Below are positions 42,394-51,139 of a stretch of 64,000 nt of DNA, in pieces. The translations under genes were made by a program, and so were the position numbers. The stretch comes from Allobosea psychrotolerans (GTDB lineage: Bacteria; Pseudomonadota; Alphaproteobacteria; Rhizobiales; Beijerinckiaceae), in NCBI RefSeq assembly GCF_002917105.1, contig NZ_PQFZ01000003.1, positions 153,808 through 217,807 on the forward strand, written 5' to 3'. Position 1 is the first letter of the stretch. The number at the start of each line of letters is the position of its first letter. The notes beneath the pieces are model-generated. The model saw nothing but the letters and a program-made list of their open reading frames with translations, ran no database searches and had not been told where the DNA came from.

Positions 42394-43671
42394 TTGTTAA
42401 CCGAGATATTGATCGTCGTGGCATTGACCGTGATCAACGGTCTTCTGTCCATGTCCGAATTGGCCGTCGTCTCATCCCGTCCAGCCAGGCTCAAGGTTCT
42501 CAGCGATCAAGGCAACAAGGGCGCGGCGATCGCGATCCGCCTGACCGAGAATCCGGGCCGCTTCCTCTCGACCGTCCAAATCGGCATCACGCTTGTGGGC
42601 GTGCTCTCGGGCGCCTTCTCGGGTGCGACCCTGGGCGCGCGGCTGGCCGACTGGCTGGCGGAGCAGGGCCTGTCGCGCGCGGCCTCGGATGGGCTTGGCG
42701 TCGGTGCGGTGGTGGTCGCGATCACCTATCTCTCGCTGATCCTGGGTGAGCTGGTGCCCAAGCAGATCGCCTTGCGCGATCCCGAGCGCGTCGCCGCGCG
42801 CGCCGCACCCGCCATGCTGTTCCTCTCCAGGATCGGCGCGCCCCTGGTTTTCCTGCTCGATCTCTCGGGGCGCGCCGTGCTGAGCCTGCTCGGCCAGAAG
42901 GGCGAGCCGGAGGAGAAGGTCACCGAGGAGGAGGTCCGCACGATCATCGCCGAGGCGGAGACGGCCGGCGTGCTGGAGCGCGACGAGCGCGAGATGATCT
43001 CGGGCGTGATGCGGCTCGCCGATCGGTCGGCGCGTGCACTGATGACGCCGCGCCGTGAGGTCGAGGTGGTCGATCTTGCCGACAGCGCCGACGAGATCCG
43101 GGCTCAATTGCGTGCGACGCGCCGCTCGCGGCTGCCGGTCCAGGACGGCGAACCGGACTCGATCATCGGCGTCGTCATCGTCAAGGATATGATCGACCTG
43201 CTCTCGGACGGCGCGGCGCATGATCTGCGCCAGCTCGTCGACGAGGCGCCGGTGGTGATGGACACGGCCAACGCGTTGCGGATCCTGCGCGATATCCGCG
43301 CCTCGAAGGTGCATATGGCGCTGGTCTTCGACGAGTACGGGCATTTCGAGGGCATCATCACGCCCGGCGACGTGCTGGAGGCGATCATCGGGGCCTTCCA
43401 GGAGGAGGAGGAGAGCGAGCCGCCGATCGTGACGCGCGCCGACGGCTCCTTTCTCGTCGCCGGCTGGATGCAGGTCGACGAGTTCTCGCATGAGCTCGGC
43501 ATCCACATCCCGCGCGACGCCGATTTCCAGACGGTGGCGGGCTTCATCCTGGCTGAACTCAACCATCTTCCCAATGTCGGCGAATCGTTTGATCGCGGCC
43601 ACTGGCGCTATGAGGTGGTCGATCTCGACGGGCGCCGGATCGACAAGGTGCTGGTCAGCCGGATCGAGTGA
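42394..43671 (+). CDS. CNNM/CorC-type hemolysin-like membrane protein
   Basis: About 425 aa. It has an N-terminal DUF21/CNNM membrane domain (VINGLLSMSELAVVSS, ILGELVPKQIALRDPER), two CBS domains (LMTPRREVEVVDLADSADEIRAQL; KVHMALVFDEYGHFEGIITPGDVLEAIIG) and a C-terminal CorC/HlyC transporter-associated domain (GSFLVAGWMQVDEF...GHWRYEVVDLDGRRIDKVLV). The family handles Mg2+/Co2+ efflux or is annotated as hemolysin. No ATG precedes the first helix in frame, so TTG 42394 is proposed; CTG 42388 is an alternative. Confidence 0.88.
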   Translation: MLTEILIVVALTVINGLLSMSELAVVSSRPARLKVLSDQGNKGAAIAIRLTENPGRFLSTVQIGITLVGVLSGAFSGATLGARLADWLAEQGLSRAASDGLGVGAVVVAITYLSLILGELVPKQIALRDPERVAARAAPAMLFLSRIGAPLVFLLDLSGRAVLSLLGQKGEPEEKVTEEEVRTIIAEAETAGVLERDEREMISGVMRLADRSARALMTPRREVEVVDLADSADEIRAQLRATRRSRLPVQDGEPDSIIGVVIVKDMIDLLSDGAAHDLRQLVDEAPVVMDTANALRILRDIRASKVHMALVFDEYGHFEGIITPGDVLEAIIGAFQEEEESEPPIVTRADGSFLVAGWMQVDEFSHELGIHIPRDADFQTVAGFILAELNHLPNVGESFDRGHWRYEVVDLDGRRIDKVLVSRIE

Positions 43672-43793
43672 GACGGGCATTGACGGCGATCGCGGCGTCG
43701 TGGTCTAAAGCTGCCAAGGGGTTCACCGCGACGACCCCGTGAGGCTTCGGCCCAAGGTTCGCGTCCAGATTCCTTTCTCGTGGGATGGACGCC

Positions 43794-44612
43794 ATGTCTT
43801 CCAATATCGAAATCAGCGCTGCCCAATTGTCCCGTCTCGTCGGCTTGCCCGACGCTCCGGTGCTCATCGACGTTCGCATTCCACAGGATTTCGACGCCGA
43901 CCCGCGCTTGCTGCCGGCCTCCGAACGGCGCAGCCACACGGATGTGGCGGAATGGGCCAGGGGCTATGCCGGCCGGCGCGTCGTGGTCGCCTGCCAGCGC
44001 GGTCTCAAGCTCAGCGAGGGCGTCGCCGCCTGGCTGAGGCATGAGGGCGTCGAGGCCGAAAATCTCGCGGGCGGGTTCGAGGCCTGGCGCGATGCCGGTG
44101 GGATGCTGGTGGCGCCGGACAAGCTTCCACCGCGCAATGCCGCCGGCCACACCGTCTGGGTGACGCGGACCCGGCCCAAGGTCGACCGCATCGCCTGCCC
44201 CTGGCTGATCCGGCGCTTCGTCGATCGCGGTGCGGTCTTCCTGTTCGTCTCGCCGTCGGAGGTCACTGATGTGGCCGACCGCTTCGGCGCGACGCCCTTC
44301 GATATCGATGGCGTGTTCTGGAGCCATCGTGGTGCGCGCTGCAGCTTCGACGTCATGATCGAGGAGTTCGGCCTGGCGAGCCCGCCGCTCGACAGGCTTG
44401 CGACGATCGTGCGGGCGGCCGATACGGCAGAGCTCGATCTTGCGCCGCAGGCGGCGGGGCTGCTTGCGGCCTCGCTGGGCCTGTCGCGCATGTTCAAGGA
44501 TGATCTCGCGCAACTGGAGGCCGGCATGCTGCTTTACGACGCGTTCTATCGCTGGTGCCGCGATGCGAGCGAGGAAAGCCATAACTGGCCCGCAAGCTCG
44601 GCCAAGATCTGA
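43794..44612 (+). CDS. Rhodanese / ChrB-type chromate resistance protein fusion
   Basis: A 272-aa protein. The N-terminal about 110 residues are rhodanese-like (VLIDVRIPQDFDADPRLLPASERR...VVVACQRGLKLSEGVAAWL, with the active cysteine in CQRG). The rest is ChrB C-terminal-like (VWVTRTRPKVDRIACPWLIRRFVDRGAVFLFV, HRGARCSFDVMIEEFGL). It sits 9 bases before chrA, so it probably acts with it. In ChrB-chrA systems this protein is a chromate-sensitive regulator or resistance enzyme. ATG 43785 is an alternative start. Confidence 0.87.
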   Translation: MSSNIEISAAQLSRLVGLPDAPVLIDVRIPQDFDADPRLLPASERRSHTDVAEWARGYAGRRVVVACQRGLKLSEGVAAWLRHEGVEAENLAGGFEAWRDAGGMLVAPDKLPPRNAAGHTVWVTRTRPKVDRIACPWLIRRFVDRGAVFLFVSPSEVTDVADRFGATPFDIDGVFWSHRGARCSFDVMIEEFGLASPPLDRLATIVRAADTAELDLAPQAAGLLAASLGLSRMFKDDLAQLEAGMLLYDAFYRWCRDASEESHNWPASSAKI

Positions 44613-44621
44613 GGTGCGGCG

Positions 44622-46016
44622 ATGACGATCGCGACAACCACGGCTTCGGTCGAAGCGACGCCCGCCATGCCGACGCTCTCGGAAGCCACCGGCGTCTGGG
44701 CAAAGATCGGCCTGCTCTCCTTCGGCGGGCCAGCCGGGCAGATCGCCCTGATGCATAAGGAACTGGTCGAGGAGCGGCGCTGGATCGGCGAGCAGCGTTT
44801 CCTGCATGCGCTCAATTACTGCATGCTCCTGCCGGGGCCGGAAGCGCAGCAGCTGGCCATCTATATCGGCTGGCTGATGCATCGCACGCTCGGTGGGCTC
44901 ATTGCCGGCCTGCTGTTCATCATTCCCGGCGCGCTGGTGATGCTCGGGCTCAGCACGCTCTATGTGCTTTATCGGCAGGTTCCGCTCATCGACGGGATCT
45001 TCTTCGGGGTGAAGGCCGCGGTGCTTGCCGTGGTCATCGAGGCGGGTTTGCGGATCAGCCGGCGGGCGCTGAAGAACCGCGCCATGGTGGCGGTGGCGAT
45101 CGCTGCCTTCATCGCGATCGTGCTGTTCAAGACGCCGTTTCCGCTGATCATCCTGGCGGCGGGGCTGGTCGGCTGGCTCGGGCATCGCGTCAGGCCCGAT
45201 TTGTTCGGCACGGCCTCAGGGCATGGCGCGGCGGGGCCCGATGTCGTCGGGCTTGTCGACCAGATGTTCGCGCGCGGCGAGATGGCGCATGTGCGTCCCT
45301 CGGCAGGCAAGGCGCTGCGGGTCCTGGCCATCTGGCTGCCGCTCTGGCTCGGGCCGGTGTTCCTGCTCTGGCTGATGACCGGCGGCGCCAGCGTCTGGAC
45401 GCATCTGGGGACGTTCTTCAGCACCATGGCGGTCGTCACCTTCGGCGGCGCCTATGCGGTGCTGGCCTATGTCGCGCAGGCCGCGGTCGAGAATTATCAC
45501 TGGCTCGTTGCCGGCGAGATGGTCGATGGGCTCGGCCTCGCCGAGACGACGCCCGGCCCCTTGATCCTGGTGCTGCAATTCGTCGGCTTTCTCGCCGGCT
45601 TCCGCGCGCCGGGCAGCCTGCCGCCGCTGCTGGCGGGTGGGCTGGGCGCGCTCCTGACGCTGTGGGTGACCTTCGCGCCCTGCTTCCTCTGGATTTTCCT
45701 GGGCGCGCCCTATGTCGAGGCGCTGCGCGGCAACAAGGCGCTGTCTGCGGCCTTGAGCACGATCACGGCCGCGGTCGTCGGCGTGATCATGAACCTCGCG
45801 CTCTGGTTCGGCCTGCATGTCCTGTTCAGGGAGGTGCGCCGGATCGAGCTGCTGTTCGCCAGCCCCGACTGGCCCGTACTGGCCTCGCTGGACTGGCGCG
45901 CGGCTCTGCTCTCGGCGGCCGCCATGGTGGCGATGCTGCGCTTCAAGACCGGGATGATCCCGACGCTCGCGGCCTGCGCCGCGGCGGGCATGGTGTTGAC
46001 GCGGCTTCCGGCATAA
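44622..46016 (+). CDS. chrA: Chromate transporter ChrA
   Basis: A 464-aa inner-membrane protein of the long, two-domain CHR family. First half: KIGLLSFGGPAGQIALMHKELVEERRWI and NYCMLLPGPEAQQLAIYIGW. Second half: VVTFGGAYAVLAYVAQAAVE and GLAETTPGPLILVLQFVGF. The repeated FGG and PGP motifs mark the two halves. It expels chromate by proton motive force. It is coupled to the ChrB-like gene just upstream. Confidence 0.94.
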   Translation: MTIATTTASVEATPAMPTLSEATGVWAKIGLLSFGGPAGQIALMHKELVEERRWIGEQRFLHALNYCMLLPGPEAQQLAIYIGWLMHRTLGGLIAGLLFIIPGALVMLGLSTLYVLYRQVPLIDGIFFGVKAAVLAVVIEAGLRISRRALKNRAMVAVAIAAFIAIVLFKTPFPLIILAAGLVGWLGHRVRPDLFGTASGHGAAGPDVVGLVDQMFARGEMAHVRPSAGKALRVLAIWLPLWLGPVFLLWLMTGGASVWTHLGTFFSTMAVVTFGGAYAVLAYVAQAAVENYHWLVAGEMVDGLGLAETTPGPLILVLQFVGFLAGFRAPGSLPPLLAGGLGALLTLWVTFAPCFLWIFLGAPYVEALRGNKALSAALSTITAAVVGVIMNLALWFGLHVLFREVRRIELLFASPDWPVLASLDWRAALLSAAAMVAMLRFKTGMIPTLAACAAAGMVLTRLPA

Positions 46017-46031
46017 GCCTCGCGCCGCGCT

Positions 46032-46349
46032 TCAGCGGCGCGGCGGCTCGCCGGGCTCGATGATGCGGTACTCGGCATCGATGACGTCGACGCGCTCAGC
46101 CGGCCGTCTCTGCGTGGCGAAGGGATCGGGCCGGCCGAACCCGGCGGCTTTCATCCGGTTGCGCAAGCGCCATGCGGCGACCCCACCGACGATCATGACG
46201 ACCGGGATCAGGATCAGCGCGAGGCTGGCTGCGAGCAGGAACAGGGTGACGCCGACAACCAGGCTCGCCGCCATGGCGAGCCATGTCATCCAGCGCGGCC
46301 CGCGCTGAGGGCGGCCGCCGAGCTGTTCATAGAGATTGACGCGGATCAT
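46032..46349 (-). CDS. Small membrane protein, 105 aa
   Basis: ATG 46349 has GAGGG five bases upstream; TTG 46364 is an alternative. Two adjacent hydrophobic segments (WMTWLAMAASLVVGVTLFLLA and LALILIPVVMIVGGVAAWRL) are followed by a charged tail (AERVDVIDAEYRIIEPGEPPRR). It is convergent with chrA. No family recognised. Confidence 0.75.
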   Translation of the reverse strand: MIRVNLYEQLGGRPQRGPRWMTWLAMAASLVVGVTLFLLAASLALILIPVVMIVGGVAAWRLRNRMKAAGFGRPDPFATQRRPAERVDVIDAEYRIIEPGEPPRR

Positions 46350-46451
46350 CTGGCCCTCGTCCAATGGATCGAGGGTGAGAGATAGGGACGAAATGCGGCG
46401 AAGACGAGAGCGGCTGTCGCAGGGGCAGGGCGGCCGAACGCCGCAGCGGGC

Positions 46452-47636
46452 TCAGACTGGGGCGCGCCAGTCATAGAGCCAGTCGTAGCGCCGGCGCATG
46501 CCGTCGGGGCCGAGCCGGCGCATCACCAGGTCGCGGCCAAGACTCCAGGGCCGGCCGAGATGGTAGGCGCGGCCATTGCTGCGGCTGGTCGCCTGGACGC
46601 GGGCGACGCGCTCGGCGCGTGCCTGGGCATAGGCTGCCATCGCTGCCGGCACGCCGGAGGCGCCGTCGCGCTCCAGATGCGCCGCCAGCTCATGCGCCAG
46701 CACGGCCGCGTCCTCGATCGCCAGCGCAGCGCCCTGGGCGAAGAAAGGCAGCACAGGATGGGCGGCGTCGCCGAGCAGCGCGATCCGGCCCTGCGCCATC
46801 ACCGCCGGAGTTCTGTCGAACAGCGACCAGACCTGCCATTGGCCGGCCGCGCCGGCGAGGCGACGCAGATCGGGAGCAGCGCCGGCGAGATGGCTCGCCA
46901 GCAGGCGCGCGTCACCTTCGCGGCTCCAGCCTTCGCGGGCCTCCCTGGCTTCCCGGATGATGACGAGATTGATCTCGCGCCTGCTCGCGACCGGATAGTG
47001 CACGGCATGACGGCCTGCTCCGAGATGGAGCGTGATTTCGGCTGCAGGCTTGTCGCGGCCGGCTGGGACCAGCGTGCGCCAGGCCTCGAAGCCGGTGAAG
47101 GCGGGCGGCGCGGTGTCGCCGCTGAGTTCTCTGAGCCGGGACCAGAGCCCGTCCGCGCCGACCGCGCCGAGCGCCTGCACGGTCTCGATCTGCCCGGCAT
47201 CGCTGACCAGGGTCGCACTGATGCCGTCCTGCGTCTGGACGATCTCCTGCAGGCCCCGGCCGACGACGAGGCGGATATTGGGGAGCTGGCGGGCGGCGTC
47301 GAGCAGCAGCATGTGCAGATCGGGGCGCTTCAGCACACGAAAGGGTGTTTCGGTTGGCGCCACAGTCATCGGCATGCCTGCGATCTCGGCGCCGTTCCGC
47401 CAGCGCCGGATGACGAGCCTCTCGGCGGTGACGCCGACGCGCTTCAGGGCCAAGCCGAGATCGAGAGCCGCGAGCACGCGCCCGGCATTGGGCGATAATT
47501 GCAGGCCGGCGCCGGTCTCGCCGAAGCCGGTGCGCTTCTCAGCCAGCGTCACCGCGATGCCGCGCCGGGCGAGTGCGATGGCGGCCGTCAGACCGCCGAT
47601 CCCGGCGCCGGCGATCAGGATATGGGGAGTTGGCAC
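46452..47636 (-). CDS. FAD-dependent monooxygenase (salicylate hydroxylase/UbiH-like)
   Basis: A 394-aa flavoprotein hydroxylase: N-terminal ILIAGAGIGGLTAAIALARRG (GxGxxG), central GADGLWSRLR (DG motif) and LLGDAAHPVLPFFAQGAALAIEDA (GD motif). Resembles 3-hydroxybenzoate 6- or salicylate hydroxylases, which use NAD(P)H and oxygen on aromatic rings. No ring-cleavage genes flank it, so the substrate is open. Confidence 0.9.
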   Translation of the reverse strand: MPTPHILIAGAGIGGLTAAIALARRGIAVTLAEKRTGFGETGAGLQLSPNAGRVLAALDLGLALKRVGVTAERLVIRRWRNGAEIAGMPMTVAPTETPFRVLKRPDLHMLLLDAARQLPNIRLVVGRGLQEIVQTQDGISATLVSDAGQIETVQALGAVGADGLWSRLRELSGDTAPPAFTGFEAWRTLVPAGRDKPAAEITLHLGAGRHAVHYPVASRREINLVIIREAREAREGWSREGDARLLASHLAGAAPDLRRLAGAAGQWQVWSLFDRTPAVMAQGRIALLGDAAHPVLPFFAQGAALAIEDAAVLAHELAAHLERDGASGVPAAMAAYAQARAERVARVQATSRSNGRAYHLGRPWSLGRDLVMRRLGPDGMRRRYDWLYDWRAPV

Positions 47637-47678
47637 GGGATATCCGGCTGAAGATGTGTGGGTAGGCGGACCGAAACG

Positions 47679-47879
47679 TCAGTCCTTGTTGTTGCTGCCG
47701 TCGCGATCGGGGGGCAGGTCCGGGCGGGGCGAACCCGGCTCGGCCCAGCTGCGGGCATAGGGCTCGGCCTTGCCACCGACGCGCGGCGCGGTCTCCCGGG
47801 ACACTGACTGGCAGCCGGCGAGAAGCGTCGCCGCCAACAGGACCGCACCGGTGACCGTGCGGACCAGGCTCATCGTCAT
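47679..47879 (-). CDS. Small lipoprotein, 66 aa
   Basis: ATG 47879 overlaps the stop of the zinc-finger gene (ATGA). The N-terminus is a lipoprotein signal (VRTVTGAVLLAATLLAGCQS, lipobox LLAGC). The short mature part is charged and proline-rich (PRPDLPPDRDGSNNKD). No family recognised; probably attached to a membrane. Confidence 0.78.
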   Translation of the reverse strand: MTMSLVRTVTGAVLLAATLLAGCQSVSRETAPRVGGKAEPYARSWAEPGSPRPDLPPDRDGSNNKD

Positions 47880-48127
47880 GCGGCTTGCGCGGTTTCGTGA
47901 TGTGCGCATTCGGGCGGCGTGCAGGCGCCGCCCTTCAGCGACGGATCATATTTGAACAGGGTCGAGCAATAGGGGCAGATGATCTCGTGGTCGGAGCCCA
48001 TGTCGAGGAAGACATGGGGATGGTCGAAGGGCGGCTTGGCGCCGATGCACATGAACTCATGCGCGCCGACATGGATCACGGCCACGCCGGAATCATTGTG
48101 GAAATGCGGAATGCCCGTCTCGGCCAT
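47876..48127 (-). CDS. Zinc-finger domain protein (CHCC type, NDUFS6-like)
   Basis: An 83-aa protein with HPHVFLDMGSDHEIICPYCSTLFKY, the zf-CHCC core found in the complex I accessory subunit NDUFS6. A second Cys/His cluster follows (ACTPPECAHH). In alphaproteobacteria this small protein is usual. Four-base overlap with the lipoprotein gene downstream. Confidence 0.88.
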   Translation of the reverse strand: MAETGIPHFHNDSGVAVIHVGAHEFMCIGAKPPFDHPHVFLDMGSDHEIICPYCSTLFKYDPSLKGGACTPPECAHHETAQAA

Positions 48128-48262
48128 GATCGTCGCTCTGCGAATGGGATGTCTTGCTGCGAATGGAATATCTTGCAGTGATGCTGGCGCGCAAACTAGC
48201 GCGCGCCGCCAGCCCGCGCCAGTGCGCGATTGCCTCAGGGCGATGTCCGCGGTGTCGCGGGA

Positions 48263-49258
48263 TCAGCGAAAGCAAGCCTTGGCGAGAGTCGAGACGCGGC
48301 TGCGCTCCTCCGGGCTGAGCGCATTCTCGAGTACTTTTCGCCAGAGATCCTCGCGCTTGATCGCGTCGACCGTGCAGCCGCAATGCGCCCGGCAGGCGCC
48401 TGCGTCGTGCGCTTCTTGCATGCAGCTACGCTCGCAGGACTGCATGAAGGGCCTTTCGTCCGAGGGCCGCGCGATCGCAAACTGCGTCGCCAGCACGAGC
48501 GCCCCGATGAAGAGCGGCTGGTGCAGGAGATAGACCAGCAGGCTGTTGCGGCCGCCCCAGACGACGACCCGCGCGGGCAATGCGCGCGGCCGCCAGCTGG
48601 CGAGGCGCGATTGCGCGAGACGCGGCAGAGCCAGTCGCGCCAGCACGATCCCGGTCAGAACCCAGCCGAACCAGGGGAAGAGAGGCACGAAATCGGCGCT
48701 GGCCGGCACCTCCCGGGCCAGTCCGAGCCAGAGCAGCCATGATTGATCGAGGACGGGATGGGCAGCCAGATTCGGCACGGCGAAGACGATGAGCGCGGCC
48801 AGCGCGACGGCCAGCGTCGGCAGCCACAGGAAGGGCAGGGCGACGACGCTCGCCAGCGCGACCTGATGCAGGATGCCGAAGAAGATGAAGCTGTCGGGCA
48901 TGGCGAACCAGGTGCCGACCGTCACCAGCGCGGCCGCGCCTGCGACCATGGCAAGGCGCTTCAGATAGGCGTGACGGTTCAGATGGACTTGGCGGTTCAC
49001 CCCGTAGCGGGTCGCGAGCACGAGGCTGACGCCGACCAGCGTCAGGAAGCTTGCGGCGATCGAGCGGGCGAACCAGTGCCAGCCCGGCTCGAGCGGGGTG
49101 TCGACGTCGATCAGCTCGAAATAGGCGAGGTCATAGGTGAAGTGGAAGACGAACATCGCCAGCAGGGCGATGCCGCGCGCCAGATCGATGAACGCAAAGC
49201 GGGGGCGGGCGACAGTCGGTGTCGGGCTCAGGTCGGCAGTGCTCATATCCGTCTTCAT
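48263..49258 (-). CDS. DUF1624 (heparan-alpha-glucosaminide N-acetyltransferase-like) membrane protein
   Basis: About 331 aa. It starts with FIDLARGIALLAMFVFHFTYDL, the family signature, and has several more helices (ASFLTLVGVSLVLATRYG, FGILHQVALASVV, GRNSLLVYLLHQPLFIG). A polar 60-residue C-terminal tail holds many cysteines (CERSCMQEAHDAGACRAHCGC). Members are multi-pass acyltransferase-like proteins. Starts at 49258 or 49246 are equally possible. Confidence 0.85.
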   Translation of the reverse strand: MKTDMSTADLSPTPTVARPRFAFIDLARGIALLAMFVFHFTYDLAYFELIDVDTPLEPGWHWFARSIAASFLTLVGVSLVLATRYGVNRQVHLNRHAYLKRLAMVAGAAALVTVGTWFAMPDSFIFFGILHQVALASVVALPFLWLPTLAVALAALIVFAVPNLAAHPVLDQSWLLWLGLAREVPASADFVPLFPWFGWVLTGIVLARLALPRLAQSRLASWRPRALPARVVVWGGRNSLLVYLLHQPLFIGALVLATQFAIARPSDERPFMQSCERSCMQEAHDAGACRAHCGCTVDAIKREDLWRKVLENALSPEERSRVSTLAKACFR

Positions 49259-49343
49259 AGGCAAGCGGCGTCAGGCCCGCTACCCAAAGCAGCGGCTGCG
49301 TGGCAGGGAGAGGGCAACGCCAACGGCCCAAGCGATCGCGATC

Positions 49344-50111
49344 ATGCAGAGTTTCTCATCCGACGGAGTCAATCTCGCCTATATCGATCTCGCGCCGACG
49401 AGCGAGATTGCGCGCGGCGAGACGATCATGCTCGTCCACGGCTTCGGCTCCAGCCATATGGTCAACTGGGTCAACACCCAATGGACGAAGACGCTGACCC
49501 ATGCCGGATACCGCGTCGTCGCGCTCGACAATCGCGGCCATGGCCAAAGCGAGAAGCTCTATGAGCCGGCCGCCTATTCCTCGCAGATCATGGCCGAGGA
49601 TGTGCGCCGCCTGATGGACCATCTCGACATCGCCCGCGCGGCGGTGATGGGCTATTCGATGGGGGCGCGGATCTCGGCGCATCTGGCGCTGGCGCATCCA
49701 GATCGCCTGCGGGCGCTGCTGCTGGGCGGGCTCGGCATCCATCTGGTCGAGGGCGTCGGCCTGCCGCTGGGCATTGCGGATGCCATGGAGGCGCCCTCGC
49801 TCGATATGCTGACCGACCCGATGCAGCGGATGTTCCGCGCTTTCGCCGAGGCGACCAAGAGCGATCTCGGGGCGCTGGCCGCCTGTATCAGGGGCTCGCG
49901 CCAGACTTTGACGGCCGCGCAGGTCGGGCAGATCGCGGTGCCGACCCTCGTCAGCGTCGGCACGAGGGACGATGTCGCTGGCTCCGGGCCGGAGCTTGCG
50001 GCGCTGATCCCGAATGCCGAAGCGTTCGACATCGAAGGGCGCGACCACAATCTCGCCGTTGGCGACAAGAGCCACAAACAGGCGGTGCTGGATTTCCTGG
50101 GACGTATCTGA
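49344..50111 (+). CDS. Alpha/beta hydrolase
   Basis: A 255-aa hydrolase: IMLVHGFGSSHMVNW oxyanion region, VVALDNRGHGQSEK, nucleophile elbow VMGYSMGARI (Ser), VSVGTRDDVAG (Asp) and EGRDHNLAVGD (His). Complete triad; soluble. Resembles lactone/ester hydrolases of the 3-oxoadipate enol-lactonase/haloperoxidase group, but the substrate is not evident. The N-terminus MQSFSSDGVNLAY supports ATG 49344; the open frame further upstream is not part of it. Confidence 0.9.
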   Translation: MQSFSSDGVNLAYIDLAPTSEIARGETIMLVHGFGSSHMVNWVNTQWTKTLTHAGYRVVALDNRGHGQSEKLYEPAAYSSQIMAEDVRRLMDHLDIARAAVMGYSMGARISAHLALAHPDRLRALLLGGLGIHLVEGVGLPLGIADAMEAPSLDMLTDPMQRMFRAFAEATKSDLGALAACIRGSRQTLTAAQVGQIAVPTLVSVGTRDDVAGSGPELAALIPNAEAFDIEGRDHNLAVGDKSHKQAVLDFLGRI

Positions 50112-50290
50112 GCAGGCCGAGCGGGCGGGGGAAAATGTGAATCCCGTCAGGATTTTGCGCCGCGCGGCTGCGGTCTTGATTCAAGCGGGCGCGGGGCCGA
50201 TCTGACCCTTCCGCGCTTTCGCGTTTGGCGGTCCACCGCCGCAATGTGCTAGAGTTTGAATTCGTCTTACGTCTCCATCGGAGAATGATC

Positions 50291-51139
50291 ATGCCGTCTG
50301 GGCGCTCCGTCATAGAAGCACGCGATCCCGCTACCGGGCTCGACCGTGTCGATCCCGTCTGGGCCAGGCTGCGGCGCGAGGCCGAAGAGGCGGTCGCAGC
50401 CGAGCCGTCGCTCGCCGGTTTGATCATGGCCTCCGTGCTGAACCAGCCGGGCTTCGAGGCGGCGGTCAGTCACCGCGTGGCGACGCGCCTCGGGCATGTG
50501 GCGGTCCCCGCCGATCTGATCGCTCAGGCTTTCGAGGAGGCGCTCGCCGCCGATCCGGAGATCAGCCTGGGCATCCGGGCCGATGCGCTCGCGGTGATGG
50601 ACCGCGACCCGGCCTGCTACCGGGTGCTGGAGCCGGTGCTGTTCTTCAAGGGCTTCCATGCCTTGCAGGCGCATCGCCTCGCTCACTGGCTGCACCGGCA
50701 GGGGCGGCGCGATTTCGCGCTTTATCTGCAGAGCCGCTCGTCGGAAGTGTTCCAGACCGACATCAACCCGGCTGCGAAGATCGGCAAGGGCATCTTCCTC
50801 GACCACGCCACCGGCCTCGTCGTCGGCGAGACCACGGTGATCGAGGACGATGTCTCGATGCTGCAGGACGTGACACTGGGCGGAACCGGCAAGCAGGGGG
50901 GCGACCGCCATCCCAAGATCCGCAAGGGCGTGCTGATCGGCGCCGGCGCCAAGATCCTCGGCAATATCGAGATCGGCCAATGCGCCCGCGTCGCGGCGGG
51001 CTCGGTCGTGCTGCAGGCCGTGCCGCGCAACAAGACGGTCGCCGGCGTGCCGGCCAAGGTCGTCGGCGAGGCCGGCTGTGCCGAGCCGTCGCGCTCGATG
51101 GATCAGATCCTGGCCGGGGATTGCGGCAGCGCGATCTGA
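50291..51139 (+). CDS. cysE: Serine O-acetyltransferase
   Basis: A 282-aa enzyme forming O-acetylserine from serine and acetyl-CoA for cysteine synthesis. The helical N-domain (PVWARLRREAEEAVAAEPSL, LGIRADALAVMDRDPAC, FFKGFHALQAHRLAHWL) precedes a left-handed beta helix (TDINPAAKIGKGIFLDHATGLVVGETTVIEDDV...LGGTGKQGGDRHPKI). ATG 50291 has GGAG seven bases upstream, while ATG 50285 lies too close to it. Its 3' end overlaps the convergent lysR gene by 37 bp. Confidence 0.95.
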   Translation: MPSGRSVIEARDPATGLDRVDPVWARLRREAEEAVAAEPSLAGLIMASVLNQPGFEAAVSHRVATRLGHVAVPADLIAQAFEEALAADPEISLGIRADALAVMDRDPACYRVLEPVLFFKGFHALQAHRLAHWLHRQGRRDFALYLQSRSSEVFQTDINPAAKIGKGIFLDHATGLVVGETTVIEDDVSMLQDVTLGGTGKQGGDRHPKIRKGVLIGAGAKILGNIEIGQCARVAAGSVVLQAVPRNKTVAGVPAKVVGEAGCAEPSRSMDQILAGDCGSAI

